DNA of 64,000 bases, from the NCBI RefSeq assembly GCF_017315725.1, contig NZ_JAFLRG010000001.1, forward strand, positions 1,984,001-2,048,000, in the 5' to 3' direction. The position numbers and the translations under genes were made by a program. This document shows, piece by piece, positions 27,361 through 35,829 of the stretch. The notes under the pieces were generated by a model. That model saw nothing but the letters and a program-made list of their open reading frames with translations. It was not told the origin of the DNA and did no database searches. The DNA comes from Trinickia acidisoli. Its GTDB lineage: Bacteria; Pseudomonadota; Gammaproteobacteria; Burkholderiales; Burkholderiaceae. Positions within the stretch are counted from its first letter, which is position 1, and each line of letters starts with the position of its first letter.

Positions 27361-28704
27361 ATGAATAAATATAAATTCAGTGATGATTTTGTTTGGGGCG
27401 TTGCCACCAGTGCCTATCAGATCGAAGGTGCCGCTCGCGCCGACGGCCGCGGCGAGTCGATCTGGGATGAGTTTTGCCGGATTCCCGGCAAGGTGGTGAA
27501 TGGCGAAAGCGGCGACGTGGCCTGCGATCACTATCATCGACTCGAGGAGGATCTCGACCTGATGGCCGACCTCGGCATCAAGGCCTATCGTTTCTCGATC
27601 GCGTGGCCGCGAATTCAACCCGATGGCAAGGGCGCGTTCAACGAGAAGGGGCTCGCATTCTACGAACGGCTCGTCGACGGTTTGCTCAAACGCGGTATGC
27701 AGCCCTTCGCAACCCTCTATCACTGGGATCTCCCACTCACGTTGCAGCAGACCCAGCAAGGCTGGGAAAGCCGCGATACGGCGTATCGCTTCGTGGAGTA
27801 CGCACGCAAGATCGGCCGCGTATTCGGCGATCGGGTCGCGTCGATCGCGACGCACAATGAGCCGTGGTGCACCGCCTGGCTCGGCAACGCCACTGGCTAT
27901 TTCGCGCCCGGCAACGAAAGCCTGAAGAAAGCGGCGCACGTTGCCCACCATCTGCTGCTCTCGCATGGGCTCGCTTTGCAGGCGCTGCGCGCCGATGGCG
28001 TGACGGCACCGCTTGGAATCGTACTCAACCAGTCCCCCGCGCACGGCGCGACGGATTCGCCTGAGGATCAAGCCGCCGCGTCGCTCGAGTACGCGAAGTT
28101 CGTGCGCTGGTATATGGATCCGCTCTTCAAGGGCAGGTACCCGAACGAAGCGTTGCAATGGTATGGCGACAATGGTCCTCAAGACGTGATTCGCGATGGC
28201 GACTTCGACATCATCGGTACGCCGATGGATTTCCTTGGGATCAACTATTACACCCGCATCTATGCCAGCGCCTCGGGCCCGAAGCGGCCTCCGGGCGAGT
28301 TCGGCTTCACGGATATGGACTGGGAAGTCTATCCGCAAGGCCTGACCGAACTACTGACCCAACTGAACGCGGACTACGACCTGCCGCCGATTTTCATCAC
28401 TGAGAACGGTTGCGCGACAAAAGACGTATTGGAAAACGGCCAAGTTCAAGACGACGACCGTATCGAGTTCTACGACAGGCATCTCGCCGCGCTCGCCGAT
28501 GCCGTCAAACAAGGTGTCGATGTCGCTGGATATTTCGCGTGGAGTCTGATGGACAACTTCGAGTGGGCGTCGGGCTATGACAAGCGTTTCGGCATGGTGC
28601 ACGTGGACTACGCGACCCAGCAACGCACGCTCAAAGACAGCGCTTTGTGGTACAGGGACGCCATTGCGCGGCATGCCCTTCGAGCAAACACGATGGAAAC
28701 GTGA
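27361..28704 (+). CDS. GH1 beta-glucosidase
   Basis: The product has 447 residues, standard for bacterial GH1. It starts FSDDFVWGVATSAYQIEGA, with the acid/base E167 in THNEPW and the nucleophile E348 in FITENG. ENFEW-type residues near the end (DNFEWASGYDKRFGMV) form the sugar-binding subsite. There is no signal peptide, so it hydrolyses imported beta-glucosides such as cellobiose in the cytoplasm to glucose. It sits inside the importer operon between the permeases and the ATPase, which supports a beta-glucoside substrate. Low-GC codons at its very start (AAATATAAATTC) may aid translation initiation. Confidence 0.94.
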   Translation: MNKYKFSDDFVWGVATSAYQIEGAARADGRGESIWDEFCRIPGKVVNGESGDVACDHYHRLEEDLDLMADLGIKAYRFSIAWPRIQPDGKGAFNEKGLAFYERLVDGLLKRGMQPFATLYHWDLPLTLQQTQQGWESRDTAYRFVEYARKIGRVFGDRVASIATHNEPWCTAWLGNATGYFAPGNESLKKAAHVAHHLLLSHGLALQALRADGVTAPLGIVLNQSPAHGATDSPEDQAAASLEYAKFVRWYMDPLFKGRYPNEALQWYGDNGPQDVIRDGDFDIIGTPMDFLGINYYTRIYASASGPKRPPGEFGFTDMDWEVYPQGLTELLTQLNADYDLPPIFITENGCATKDVLENGQVQDDDRIEFYDRHLAALADAVKQGVDVAGYFAWSLMDNFEWASGYDKRFGMVHVDYATQQRTLKDSALWYRDAIARHALRANTMET

Positions 28705-28832
28705 GCTGAGTATCGGCGCTTCGTCTCGGCGAGGACCGAGGCGTTGATGAGGGCCGTAGCCGCGGCCCGTCATGGAGAAAGGCAAAGCGTGTCTTGCAAG
28801 ATGCGCGAGAGGAAGACGAGGAGAACGAACAG

Positions 28833-29957
28833 ATGGGCGAGCTTGTATTGCGCAATGTTGAAAAGACGTATGGAGACGGGCCGCGGGTGATACATGGTGT
28901 CGATCTGCACGTGCCGGACGGCCAGTTTACCGCTTTCGTCGGCCCATCTGGATGTGGAAAGTCGACCATGCTGCGAATGATCGCCGGGCTCGAATCGGTG
29001 AGCGCGGGCGACGTGCTCATCGACGGTGTGCGCGTCAACGATCTTCAACCCAGGGATCGCGGCATTTCGATGGTGTTCCAAAGCTACGCGCTCTATCCCC
29101 ATATGACCGTGGCGGAAAACATGGGTTTCTCGCTGAAGTTGTCCGGGGCGGGGAAAGCGGAGATCGGGCAGGCGGTGGGACGTGCGGCCGAGATCCTGCA
29201 GATCACGCATCTGCTCGATCGCAAACCCAAGGCGTTATCGGGCGGGCAGCGACAACGCGTGGCGATCGGCAGAGCCATCGTGCGCAAGCCGCGCATTTTT
29301 CTATTCGACGAGCCTTTGTCGAATCTCGACGCATCGTTGCGTGTGCAGACGCGGATCGAGTTGGCGAAGCTGCATCGCGAACTCGGCACGACGATGATCT
29401 ACGTGACGCACGACCAGGTGGAAGCGATGACGCTGGGGCAGAAGATCGTCGTTTTCAACAAAGGCGGCATCGAGCAGATCGGCGCTCCGCTCGATCTGTA
29501 TGCAAGGCCCGCGAATCTTTTTGTCGGCAGCTTTCTGGGCTCGCCGAAGATGAATCTACTGCCGGGCCGGCTGGTGTCTCAAAGCCATACGCAGGCCGTC
29601 GTCGAACTGGCTGCGTGCGGTGAGCGCATCACGTTGGAAGGGCGGGCCGAATGTGACATCGGGACAGAAGTGACCTTGGGCATACGGCCGGAGAATCTGA
29701 CGCTCACTCCCGCGGGGCAGGGTATCGGTGCAATCGTGGAATTGGTCGAGCATTTGGGCGATGTATCGATCCTGCACGCACAGGTGCACGGCTTGGATCA
29801 GAGCGTTGCCGTGAGAGTCGACGGCAGTGCGACGAACCTGGTCGTCGGCTCGCAGATTGGACTTGCGCTCACCGTATCGGCAGCCATCCTGTTCGACTCA
29901 CAGGGCAAGACGATCGCATTTGCACACGCGGAGCATCAGATGGCAGCGGTGGGTTGA
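28833..29957 (+). CDS. sugar ABC transporter ATP-binding protein (UgpC/MsmX type)
   Basis: The product has 374 residues; ATG 28833 follows GAGGAGA. Walker A GPSGCGKST is at 37-45, the signature LSGGQRQRV follows, and Walker B is IFLFDEPLSNLDA. The C-terminal regulatory TOBE/OB region (about 240-374) includes TLGIRPENL. It powers the two permeases above. Such ATPases often serve several CUT1 importers. Confidence 0.93.
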   Translation: MGELVLRNVEKTYGDGPRVIHGVDLHVPDGQFTAFVGPSGCGKSTMLRMIAGLESVSAGDVLIDGVRVNDLQPRDRGISMVFQSYALYPHMTVAENMGFSLKLSGAGKAEIGQAVGRAAEILQITHLLDRKPKALSGGQRQRVAIGRAIVRKPRIFLFDEPLSNLDASLRVQTRIELAKLHRELGTTMIYVTHDQVEAMTLGQKIVVFNKGGIEQIGAPLDLYARPANLFVGSFLGSPKMNLLPGRLVSQSHTQAVVELAACGERITLEGRAECDIGTEVTLGIRPENLTLTPAGQGIGAIVELVEHLGDVSILHAQVHGLDQSVAVRVDGSATNLVVGSQIGLALTVSAAILFDSQGKTIAFAHAEHQMAAVG

Positions 29958-30044
29958 CGTATGCCGTAGACAGACCGTACGGCGGCGTTAATGCCGTCCG
30001 GCTCAAATAACGAGTAGGTCGGTTCCTGTGGGTGGAGACTAGCA

Positions 30045-30278
30045 ATGGAAAAGAGGGTGTCTAAGTCCGCGTTCAAGGCGCGGGCGTGTGAGTTGTTCCG
30101 GCATGTGGAAATGCTCGGGGAAAGCGTCGTGGTGACCGATCGCGGGCATCCCGCCATTGAAATCCGGCCTTATCGAAGCAAGCGCAAGGATCCGCTGGAA
30201 GTGCTGCGTGCATCGATTGTGCATTTCGATATAAAGGGCGTTTCAGAGAGCATTCCGGACCCACAGGACTCCCGATGA
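30045..30278 (+). CDS. type II antitoxin, Phd/YefM-like
   Basis: The product has 77 residues. The N-terminus SKSAFKARACELFRHVEMLGESVVVTDRGHPAIEIRPY has the Phd pattern: a helix that picks up the operator, then strands with VVVTDRGHPAIEI. The C-terminal tail (KGVSESIPDPQ) would bind and block the toxin. It overlaps the PIN-domain gene by four bases, the classical antitoxin-first order. It lies as a separate cassette between two carbohydrate gene groups. Confidence 0.82.
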   Translation: MEKRVSKSAFKARACELFRHVEMLGESVVVTDRGHPAIEIRPYRSKRKDPLEVLRASIVHFDIKGVSESIPDPQDSR

Positions 30279-30664
30279 TTGCCGTCGATACACTGGCGCT
30301 GATCTATTGGTTGAGTGACGACAAAGCCCTGACTCCGATTGCCCGCGCCGCCATCGCTCATGAGCAGGACGGCGGGGAGATGCTCGTTTCGATGATCAGC
30401 GCCCTCGAGGTCATCCAACTCGTCGACGACGGCCGTTTGGCGCTTTCCATGGATGCTCGAAGTTGGTTGTCGATCATCGTTTCCGTCGAGTACGTGAGGA
30501 TCGTGCCCGTGGATCTTGAGATCGCTTTCAAGGCCGCGGCCCTTTCCCGGGAGCTGTCTTGCGAACGGAGGTTGATCGTTGCGACGGCTCGCACGTTCGG
30601 CACGAGGCTGGTGACGCCGGATGCCAGATTGCGTGCCCTGGCGCACGTGGAGACGGTCTGGTAG
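30275..30664 (+). CDS. PIN-domain toxin, VapC-like, with altered acidic motif
   Basis: The product has 129 residues. PIN features are D5 in MIAVDTLALIYWLSDD, the SALEVIQL helix with its glutamate, and LVTPDARLRAL near the end. The third acidic position, usually Asp in an xDRLIxATA motif, is Arg here (CERRLIVATA), with Glu just before it. VapC toxins cut tRNA or rRNA using Mg2+ held by these acids, so activity may be reduced or the neighbouring Glu may replace it. It is translationally coupled to the antitoxin. Confidence 0.82.
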   Translation: MIAVDTLALIYWLSDDKALTPIARAAIAHEQDGGEMLVSMISALEVIQLVDDGRLALSMDARSWLSIIVSVEYVRIVPVDLEIAFKAAALSRELSCERRLIVATARTFGTRLVTPDARLRALAHVETVW

Positions 30665-30694
30665 TTCTTACTCGACCGGGCTATCGAAAATCAG

Positions 30695-30728
30695 TAAGGC
30701 CGGACGCCCTGGCGGCAATCCGGCCTTT
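30695..30728 (+). terminator. hairpin after toxin-antitoxin pair
   Basis: AAGGCCGGA (30695-30703) pairs with TCCGGCCTT (30718-30726) as a 9-bp stem with only three T residues. It lies between the toxin gene and the convergent BON-domain gene. Confidence 0.55.
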
Positions 30729-30746
30729 CGACTTTGCAGCCCTGCC

Positions 30747-31022
30747 TCAATGGCCGCGGGTGAGCAAGTTATTGACTGACGTGACGCCTTGCACGCCCAT
30801 TGCCGATTTCTCGGCCAGCGGCACCTGCTCGCTCTCGGGTACCCATCCGACGAGTGTGATATCCCCACCCCGCGCCAATACGAACACGTGAGACAGGCCG
30901 ACGCCATCATGCGCCGCGGCACGGTACACCTGGCGGACGAGATCGCCGCTCTCGGCGTGTGCCGCGGGCATGATCGAGCAAGAAACGGCTAGTGCGAGAG
31001 TGGAAGCGAAAGCGGTTTTCAT
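30747..31022 (-). CDS. periplasmic BON-domain protein
   Basis: The product has 91 residues: a Sec signal peptide to about residue 23 (AAHA-ESG) and one BON domain, seen as LVRQVYRAAAHDGVG, ITLVGWVPESEQVPLAE and GVQGVTSVNNLL. BON domains associate with membranes or phospholipids, as in OsmY, and often accompany envelope stress. It is a single gene with no operon partner. Confidence 0.8.
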   Translation of the reverse strand: MKTAFASTLALAVSCSIMPAAHAESGDLVRQVYRAAAHDGVGLSHVFVLARGGDITLVGWVPESEQVPLAEKSAMGVQGVTSVNNLLTRGH

Positions 31023-31566
31023 CGTACCTCCTTATAGGCAAACGGTAGGCTCTCGAGCATTCCGGCGCCCGATCCTCCAGCGCAACCTCGAAGTAGGTTC
31101 CACCAAAGTCGATGCGCACGGAACTCACCTTGTGACCGCACGAACGGGTGCGGAATAACGGTGTCCGCAACGGACAACCGGCCCGGCATCGAGCTACTTT
31201 CTTTTCGCTTGCCAAGCGTCGTCGCATTTACGCAACGCCTTGGCAATTTCTTTTTTTTCTCGTGCGGCGGGATGTGCGCTTCATTCTCGCATATTCAAGA
31301 AAAGCGTGAACGACGGTCAACCAATCGATTTGAAATAGAAAGCGATATGACCATATGTTCATGACCATAAAACACGAGCTACTTCATGTTGAAAGCGCTT
31401 GCAATCACTTCTATTGCGGCGCTTTCCCTTATCTACTCGCGCGCTTTGCGTACCTATCATCGCATCGAAATGTGCAAAGAGCATTTCACTCGACTGCTGC
31501 AAATGAGCCTTCATAAGAAAGCTCGAAAAAGCGGTGTGAGACCAATTGAAAGAGATCGGAGGAATG
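31023..31566 (+). other. 544-bp AT-richer intergenic region upstream of porin
   Basis: No convincing gene is present; short frames here run into the porin out of frame. The right half holds a candidate promoter (TTGAAA 31330-31335, TATGTT 31354-31359), a 9-bp direct repeat ATGACCATA (31347-31355 and 31361-31369) overlapping the -10, and a LacI-type box (31390-31403). The transcript leader of the porin would be about 200 nt. Confidence 0.5.
31390..31403. promoter_or_regulatory. LacI-family operator copy 3, in front of porin
   Basis: TGAAAGCGCTTGCA differs from the other two boxes at one base. It lies about 25 bp downstream of the expected porin transcription start, a normal place for repression, and links the porin to the beta-glucoside regulon. 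Confidence 0.6.
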
Positions 31567-32703
31567 ATGAAGGAGAAGGTAATTGCGCTGTCGCTAATGG
31601 CCATGGCCGTAACGGCAGCACATGCTCAGAGCAGCGTCACGTTGTACGGGCGAATCGATAACGGTGTTCAGTACGAGAGTGGCGTTCCGGGCGGCCACGT
31701 ATTCAGCGCGGAAAGCGGCGATTGGGGTTGCTCATGGTGGGGCCTGCGAGGCGCCGAAGACCTCGGCGGCGGAACTCAGGCCGTCTTCCAATTGGAGAGT
31801 CAGGTCGACACGCAGAACGGCCAACAGGAAGGCAACCTGTTCAGCCGCCATGCGACCATCGGGCTCACCAACCCGAAGTACGGTACGTTCAAGCTCGGCA
31901 ACCTTGGCGCCGGCGAAGTTTCGCAGGATAGCTGGGGCACCGATCCGCAGGTGATGCAGCGTTACGGGATCTCGTCGCTGGTGCGCGGGCGCAACTGGGC
32001 GAGTGCTGCCAACGGCTTCGAATATCAGACGCCGAATTGGTCAGGTCTGTCGTTCAGGGGCCAATACGACCTCACCAACAATACGAATTGGAATCAGGCC
32101 ACCAGCGCCACGGGTCAAGGACGCACCGACGGTATCGAAGGTGTCTACACGTATGGGATGGGCGATTTCCGCGTGATTTACGATGAAGTGCGCGGGGCGG
32201 ACGGTACGTTCAACGACGTCTATAACCATTCGCGCTCGCTGCTCGCCGGCGGCACCCTCGTATTCGGGCCCGTGCGTTTCTATGCGGGCTATCAGCACCT
32301 GAGCGCGCCGAACGCGACTGACGCGAGCGTGGGTGTGACGCCGGGGACGCAACCGATCGGCGTCGCCGCGCCGACCGCGGTGAATCACGAGTGGTTTGGC
32401 GCAGCATGGCAGGCAAACGTCGCGACCACGCTGACGGCGGCGGTCTACCACGCGAACGCGAACAACGGCAACGGCAACGCGACGCTGTTCACGCTTGCGG
32501 CTACCTACAACCTGTCCAAGCGCACCTTCCTGTATACGGAAGCCGGTTATATCCGCAACAGCTCGACGTCGAATCTCGCCATGGCCGACAGCTCCTACGG
32601 GAACAACAACTACGACCCGGCGACCAATACGTCGTCGAACGGCAATCCGAACTACGGCCACAGCCAGGAAGGTATCTTCGCGGGCATCATGACTTCGTTC
32701 TGA
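31567..32703 (+). CDS. gram-negative porin
   Basis: The product has 378 residues from ATG 31567; ATG 31564 is also possible but too close to GGAGG. Signal peptide to AAHA, then QSSVTLYGRIDNGVQY, the hallmark of Burkholderiales OmpC-type trimeric porins. The middle has GLRGAEDLGGGTQAVFQLES and the last strand ends in phenylalanine (IFAGIMTSF), needed for outer-membrane assembly. The LacI-type box upstream suggests that it helps admit the sugar for the importer. Confidence 0.93.
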   Translation: MKEKVIALSLMAMAVTAAHAQSSVTLYGRIDNGVQYESGVPGGHVFSAESGDWGCSWWGLRGAEDLGGGTQAVFQLESQVDTQNGQQEGNLFSRHATIGLTNPKYGTFKLGNLGAGEVSQDSWGTDPQVMQRYGISSLVRGRNWASAANGFEYQTPNWSGLSFRGQYDLTNNTNWNQATSATGQGRTDGIEGVYTYGMGDFRVIYDEVRGADGTFNDVYNHSRSLLAGGTLVFGPVRFYAGYQHLSAPNATDASVGVTPGTQPIGVAAPTAVNHEWFGAAWQANVATTLTAAVYHANANNGNGNATLFTLAATYNLSKRTFLYTEAGYIRNSSTSNLAMADSSYGNNNYDPATNTSSNGNPNYGHSQEGIFAGIMTSF

Positions 32704-32774
32704 GCGGCTTCGAAGTAATCGAAGGCACAACGTTCCAGCGAATCACTGCAGTACCTCTTTAGCTCTTCAGATTG

Positions 32775-32824
32775 AAGAGGCCGGTGTGTCAACTCCTCCA
32801 CCCTGTCGCACCGGCTCTTTTTTT
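32775..32824 (+). terminator. rho-independent terminator after porin
   Basis: AAGAGGCCGGTG (32775-32786) pairs with CACCGGCTCTT (32809-32819) with one bulge, followed by a T-rich tail. Confidence 0.75.
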
Positions 32825-32876
32825 CCTGCAAGACGCTTCCAGCAAGACAATCGATTTTTTGTTCTTCGCCCAAGTG

Positions 32877-33827
32877 CTATGCGACTTTCGCATCGACACT
32901 CGCCGGTGCGCCGCTTGCCGTCTGCATCAACGGCTCGCGCGCAAATACTTCCGCGATCCAATCGGCAAACACGCGCACCTTGCGCGGCAAGTGGCGGTTG
33001 CGCGCATACATGATCGAAATCGGGCGTAGCGGCGAGCCGTAGTCCTTCAAGATCTCGCGCAGTTCGCCGGTTGCGAGGTAGGGCGCAATCGGATAGACGG
33101 CGCTTTTGAGCAGCCCGAGGCCGTGCAGGCCGCATGAGATATAGGCATCGACATCGTTGACGGCGATCAGGCCGCGCATATCGACTGTTTCGACGATGCC
33201 GTTCACGACGTAATCCCAGCCGCGCACGCGCCCCGTATTGCTCGAGACGTAGTTGACGCCGATATGGTCGTGCAAATCGGCGATCGTCTTGGGTTCGCCA
33301 TATTTCTCGAGATAGGCGGGCGAGGCGCACGTGATGCGCCGCATGTTGCCGATGCGCCGCGCCACGAGGCCCGAATCCTCGAGCTCACCGGTACGAATCA
33401 CGCAGTCGACGCCTTCCTCGACGATGTCGACTTGGCGATCGCTCAAGCCCATCTCGATCTCGATGTCGGGATAGCGTTCGAAGAAATCGGGCAGGGCGGG
33501 AATGACGATCATCTTGGCGACCAGCACCGGCAGGTTCACCTTCAGCCGTCCCTTCGGATTGAGCTTGGCGTGCGTGAGTTCGGCCTCCATCTCGTCGACT
33601 TCGGCCAGCACGCGAATGCAGCGCTGATAGTAAGCCTCGCCGTCGTCCGTGACGCTGATGCTGCGTGTCGTGCGATTGAGCAGTCGCGCGCCCAAGTGCG
33701 CCTCGAGCGCTTGCACGGTGCGTGACACCTGCGGCGCGGCCAGTTGCAGCGATTCAGCCGCTTTGACGAAGCTGCGCGATTCGACGACGCGCGAAAACAC
33801 CTTCATTGCAAAGAAGCGATCCATCAA
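32877..33827 (-). CDS. LysR family transcriptional regulator
   Basis: The product has 316 residues. The winged helix is at about 3-62, with SFVKAAESLQLAAPQVSRTVQALEAHLGARLLNRTTR. The effector domain has VDIVEEGVDCVIRTGELEDSGLVARRIG, typical of the CrgA/group-8 LysR proteins. It is divergent from the DUF4148 gene with 236 bp between starts, so that gene could be a target, though LysR proteins of this group usually control oxidoreductases. Confidence 0.9.
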   Translation of the reverse strand: MMDRFFAMKVFSRVVESRSFVKAAESLQLAAPQVSRTVQALEAHLGARLLNRTTRSISVTDDGEAYYQRCIRVLAEVDEMEAELTHAKLNPKGRLKVNLPVLVAKMIVIPALPDFFERYPDIEIEMGLSDRQVDIVEEGVDCVIRTGELEDSGLVARRIGNMRRITCASPAYLEKYGEPKTIADLHDHIGVNYVSSNTGRVRGWDYVVNGIVETVDMRGLIAVNDVDAYISCGLHGLGLLKSAVYPIAPYLATGELREILKDYGSPLRPISIMYARNRHLPRKVRVFADWIAEVFAREPLMQTASGAPASVDAKVA

Positions 33828-34063
33828 GCGCTCCCTCCGTATCGTTTTTTTATTGCATGCCGATTGTCAGCCAACCGGCGGCGCGGCGCTCGCCGCCACT
33901 GCATCGCCGATCGTCACCTATTGCTGCCGATTGTTGTGCGTACCGCACCAATGAATTCTGAAATCGCATATTTATCCGGGAAGACCCTAAGCCTACACTG
34001 CCTTCACCTGCTGCACACCGCGGTGTTCGCAGCCCCTTCAAACAGTATTCGGAGGTTGTCATC

Positions 34064-34390
34064 ATGAACGCGCTCATCAAGCAAATCGCAGTTGCCGTCG
34101 CTCTTGTCGCCCCTGTCGCTGCGTTTGCGCAGTCGAATCAACCCGTCACGCGCGCGCAAGTGCGTGCCGATCTGGTTCGTCTCGAACAAGCCGGCTACAA
34201 CCCGCTCGACTGGCTCCACTATCCGGAAAACATCCAAGCCGCGGAGCAGCGCGTCAGCGCGCAAGAAGGCGCCGCACAAAGCAATACGAGCGGCTACGGG
34301 CCGGCTGTCCAAGGCGCGTCGCAATCGGGTAGCGCGGCGACCGACAGCGCAGTCAGCACGTACTCGCCGCCCGTCTATCAGCATAACTAA
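34064..34390 (+). CDS. DUF4148 secreted protein
   Basis: The product has 108 residues with a signal peptide ending at AAFA-QSNQ. The DUF4148 signature is TRAQVRADLVRLEQAGYNPLDWLHYPENIQAAEQRV. The C-terminus is Ser/Gly/Ala-rich and flexible. Short DUF4148 proteins are abundant in Burkholderiales and usually periplasmic; function is unknown. A ribosome site GGAGG precedes ATG 34064. Its 3' flank holds an unusual run of three hairpins. Confidence 0.85.
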   Translation: MNALIKQIAVAVALVAPVAAFAQSNQPVTRAQVRADLVRLEQAGYNPLDWLHYPENIQAAEQRVSAQEGAAQSNTSGYGPAVQGASQSGSAATDSAVSTYSPPVYQHN

Positions 34391-34417
34391 GCATTGGCGA
34401 ACGAATGGTAGACGATC

Positions 34418-34478
34418 GGGCGATGCGCGTAATGCACATCGCCCCTCGCGCTGGCATCGATCGTGACGTTGCGATGCC
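34418..34478 (+). repeat. two consecutive perfect hairpins downstream of DUF4148 gene
   Basis: GGGCGATG (34418-34425) pairs with CATCGCCC (34437-34444), and GGCATCG (34453-34459) pairs with CGATGCC (34472-34478). Neither has a T tail. With the terminator at 34526-34554 they make a structured 3' region. Confidence 0.55.
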
Positions 34479-34525
34479 ATTCGTTGTCGAACTTCTCCGA
34501 GCCGCTGGGGTTCCCGGTGGTATTT

Positions 34526-34554
34526 GCCCAGGCCGTTGCGGCCTGGGCTCTTTT
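34526..34554 (+). terminator. rho-independent terminator between DUF4148 and ohr genes
   Basis: A perfect 9-bp stem GCCCAGGCC/GGCCTGGGC with a 5-nt loop and TCTTTT tail. The convergent ohr gene ends at 34567. Confidence 0.8.
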
Positions 34555-34566
34555 ACGTCGACTGCC

Positions 34567-34992
34567 TTAAACGAGCGTCAGCTTCACGTCGATGTTGTTG
34601 CGAGTCGCATTCGAGTACGGACAGACGACGTGCGCCTTCTCGACCAGCGCTTGTGCTGCTGCGCGGTCCATACCAGGCAGCGAGATCTTGAGTTCGACTT
34701 CGATGCCGAAACCGTTCGGGATGGCGCCGATACCGACACTGCCGTCGATCGACACGTCCTGCGGCAACGCGATTTTGTCGCGCGCCGCGACGAACTTGAT
34801 CGCCCCGATAAAGCAGGCGCTATAGCCGGCCGCGAACAATTGCTCGGGGTTCGCGCCTTCGCCGCCCGCACCGCCGAGTTCTCGGGGCGTGGTCAAACGC
34901 AGGTCGAGACCGCTGTCGGGAACAACCGCGCGTCCGTCGCGACCGCCCGTCGCGCGGGCATGGGCACGGTAGAGAACTTTTTCGATCGACAT
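34567..34992 (-). CDS. ohr: organic hydroperoxide resistance protein (Ohr)
   Basis: The product has 141 residues. The two redox cysteines are C60 ([10 protein letters not shown]) and C124 ([11 protein letters not shown]), with the catalytic Arg in a TGGRDGR segment near residue 18. Ohr reduces fatty-acid and other organic hydroperoxides to alcohols, using lipoylated proteins as electron donors. Its promoter region carries a 27-bp element (35110-35136) nearly identical to the one before the neighbouring TetR gene, so it appears TetR-controlled instead of, or besides, the usual MarR-type OhrR. Confidence 0.93.
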   Translation of the reverse strand: MSIEKVLYRAHARATGGRDGRAVVPDSGLDLRLTTPRELGGAGGEGANPEQLFAAGYSACFIGAIKFVAARDKIALPQDVSIDGSVGIGAIPNGFGIEVELKISLPGMDRAAAQALVEKAHVVCPYSNATRNNIDVKLTLV

Positions 34993-35109
34993 GATGTGGC
35001 TCCTATCGGTGATTCAAGGTTGGGGTTTGGTCGGCCTACCCGGTAGAAGATAGGCCATTCGCACAAAACTGCAGGATGCTTCACGCTGCTCGATTGCAAC
35101 AATGGCCTG

Positions 35110-35136
35110 TTTACTCTATCTATTAGAAGATAGATA
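35110..35136. promoter_or_regulatory. TetR operator copy A, ohr promoter region
   Basis: TTTACT-C-TATCTA-TTAGAAGA-TAGATA has inverted TATCTA/TAGATA arms. It matches the element at 35774-35800 at 24 of 27 positions, about 120 bp upstream of ohr. Confidence 0.72.
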
Positions 35137-35199
35137 AAAAGACCCATCAAAAGGGCGCGGAAGACGCCCCGGTACCGCTTGGTACCTGCCTGGACTACG

Positions 35200-35769
35200 T
35201 TACTTCGACAACTTGAACGACGCTTCGACTTCGTCGAGCCGGTTTTTCGAGCGAAATAGGCGGCTCGTCAACCCGGCGCCCTGCAACGCTGCGAAGAACA
35301 CGCGCGCGGCCTGCTCAGGCTTGGCATGCGACGCAGCGATCGTGCCGTCGCGCGCGCCGTCGGCGAATACCTTCGCAAGCCAGCTCTCGTTCGTTTTGAA
35401 AAAACCTTGCACGGCAAGACGAACGGGTTCGGGCAACGTTCCGATGTCGGCGGCGAGCATGCCGCACAGGCAAATATGATTGCCATCGCCGAGCGTACGG
35501 CCGAACATCTTCGCGAATTTCGCAAGCTTGCCCTCGGCCGATAACATGGCATCGATCGTTTGAACGGCGCTTTGCACTTCCTGCACATACGCGTGGACGG
35601 CTTCAAGCACCAAATCGTCTTTCGACGGGAAGTAGTAGTGAATGCTCGACGTCTTCACGCCAATCAGCTCCGACAGATCCCGATAACTGAATCCGTTGTA
35701 GCCGCGCAGCATCATCAGTGTGATCGCATGATGCACGATCTGTTCGCGCACCGTCTTCGTCGTTTCCAT
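35200..35769 (-). CDS. TetR family regulator, NemR/AcnR-like, probable ohr regulator
   Basis: The product has 189 residues from ATG 35769. The helix-turn-helix is at about 8-52, with GFSYRDLSELIGVKTSSIHYYFPSKDDLV. The ligand domain has the HICLCGMLAAD motif with C100 and C102, seen in many TetR proteins that sense reactive electrophiles. It is followed by ohr on the same strand after 207 bp and has the same operator before both genes, strongly suggesting that it represses itself and ohr. Confidence 0.88.
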   Translation of the reverse strand: METTKTVREQIVHHAITLMMLRGYNGFSYRDLSELIGVKTSSIHYYFPSKDDLVLEAVHAYVQEVQSAVQTIDAMLSAEGKLAKFAKMFGRTLGDGNHICLCGMLAADIGTLPEPVRLAVQGFFKTNESWLAKVFADGARDGTIAASHAKPEQAARVFFAALQGAGLTSRLFRSKNRLDEVEASFKLSK

Positions 35770-35773
35770 GCCG

Positions 35774-35800
35774 TTTACTTTATCTACTAGTAGATAGATA
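35774..35800. promoter_or_regulatory. TetR operator copy B, in front of the tetR gene
   Basis: It contains the perfect 16-bp palindrome TATCTACTAGTAGATA (35781-35796), only 12 bp upstream of the TetR start codon. Confidence 0.75.
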
Positions 35801-35829
35801 GTCAAGTGCTTTGTGCTTCGCCCCGACGG

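Noticed and set aside
31386..31661. 91-codon frame with a signal-like start (MLKALAITSIAALSLIYS) upstream of the porin
   Set aside because: Its start coincides with the LacI-type operator and it runs out of frame into the porin; the later part is Arg-rich noise.
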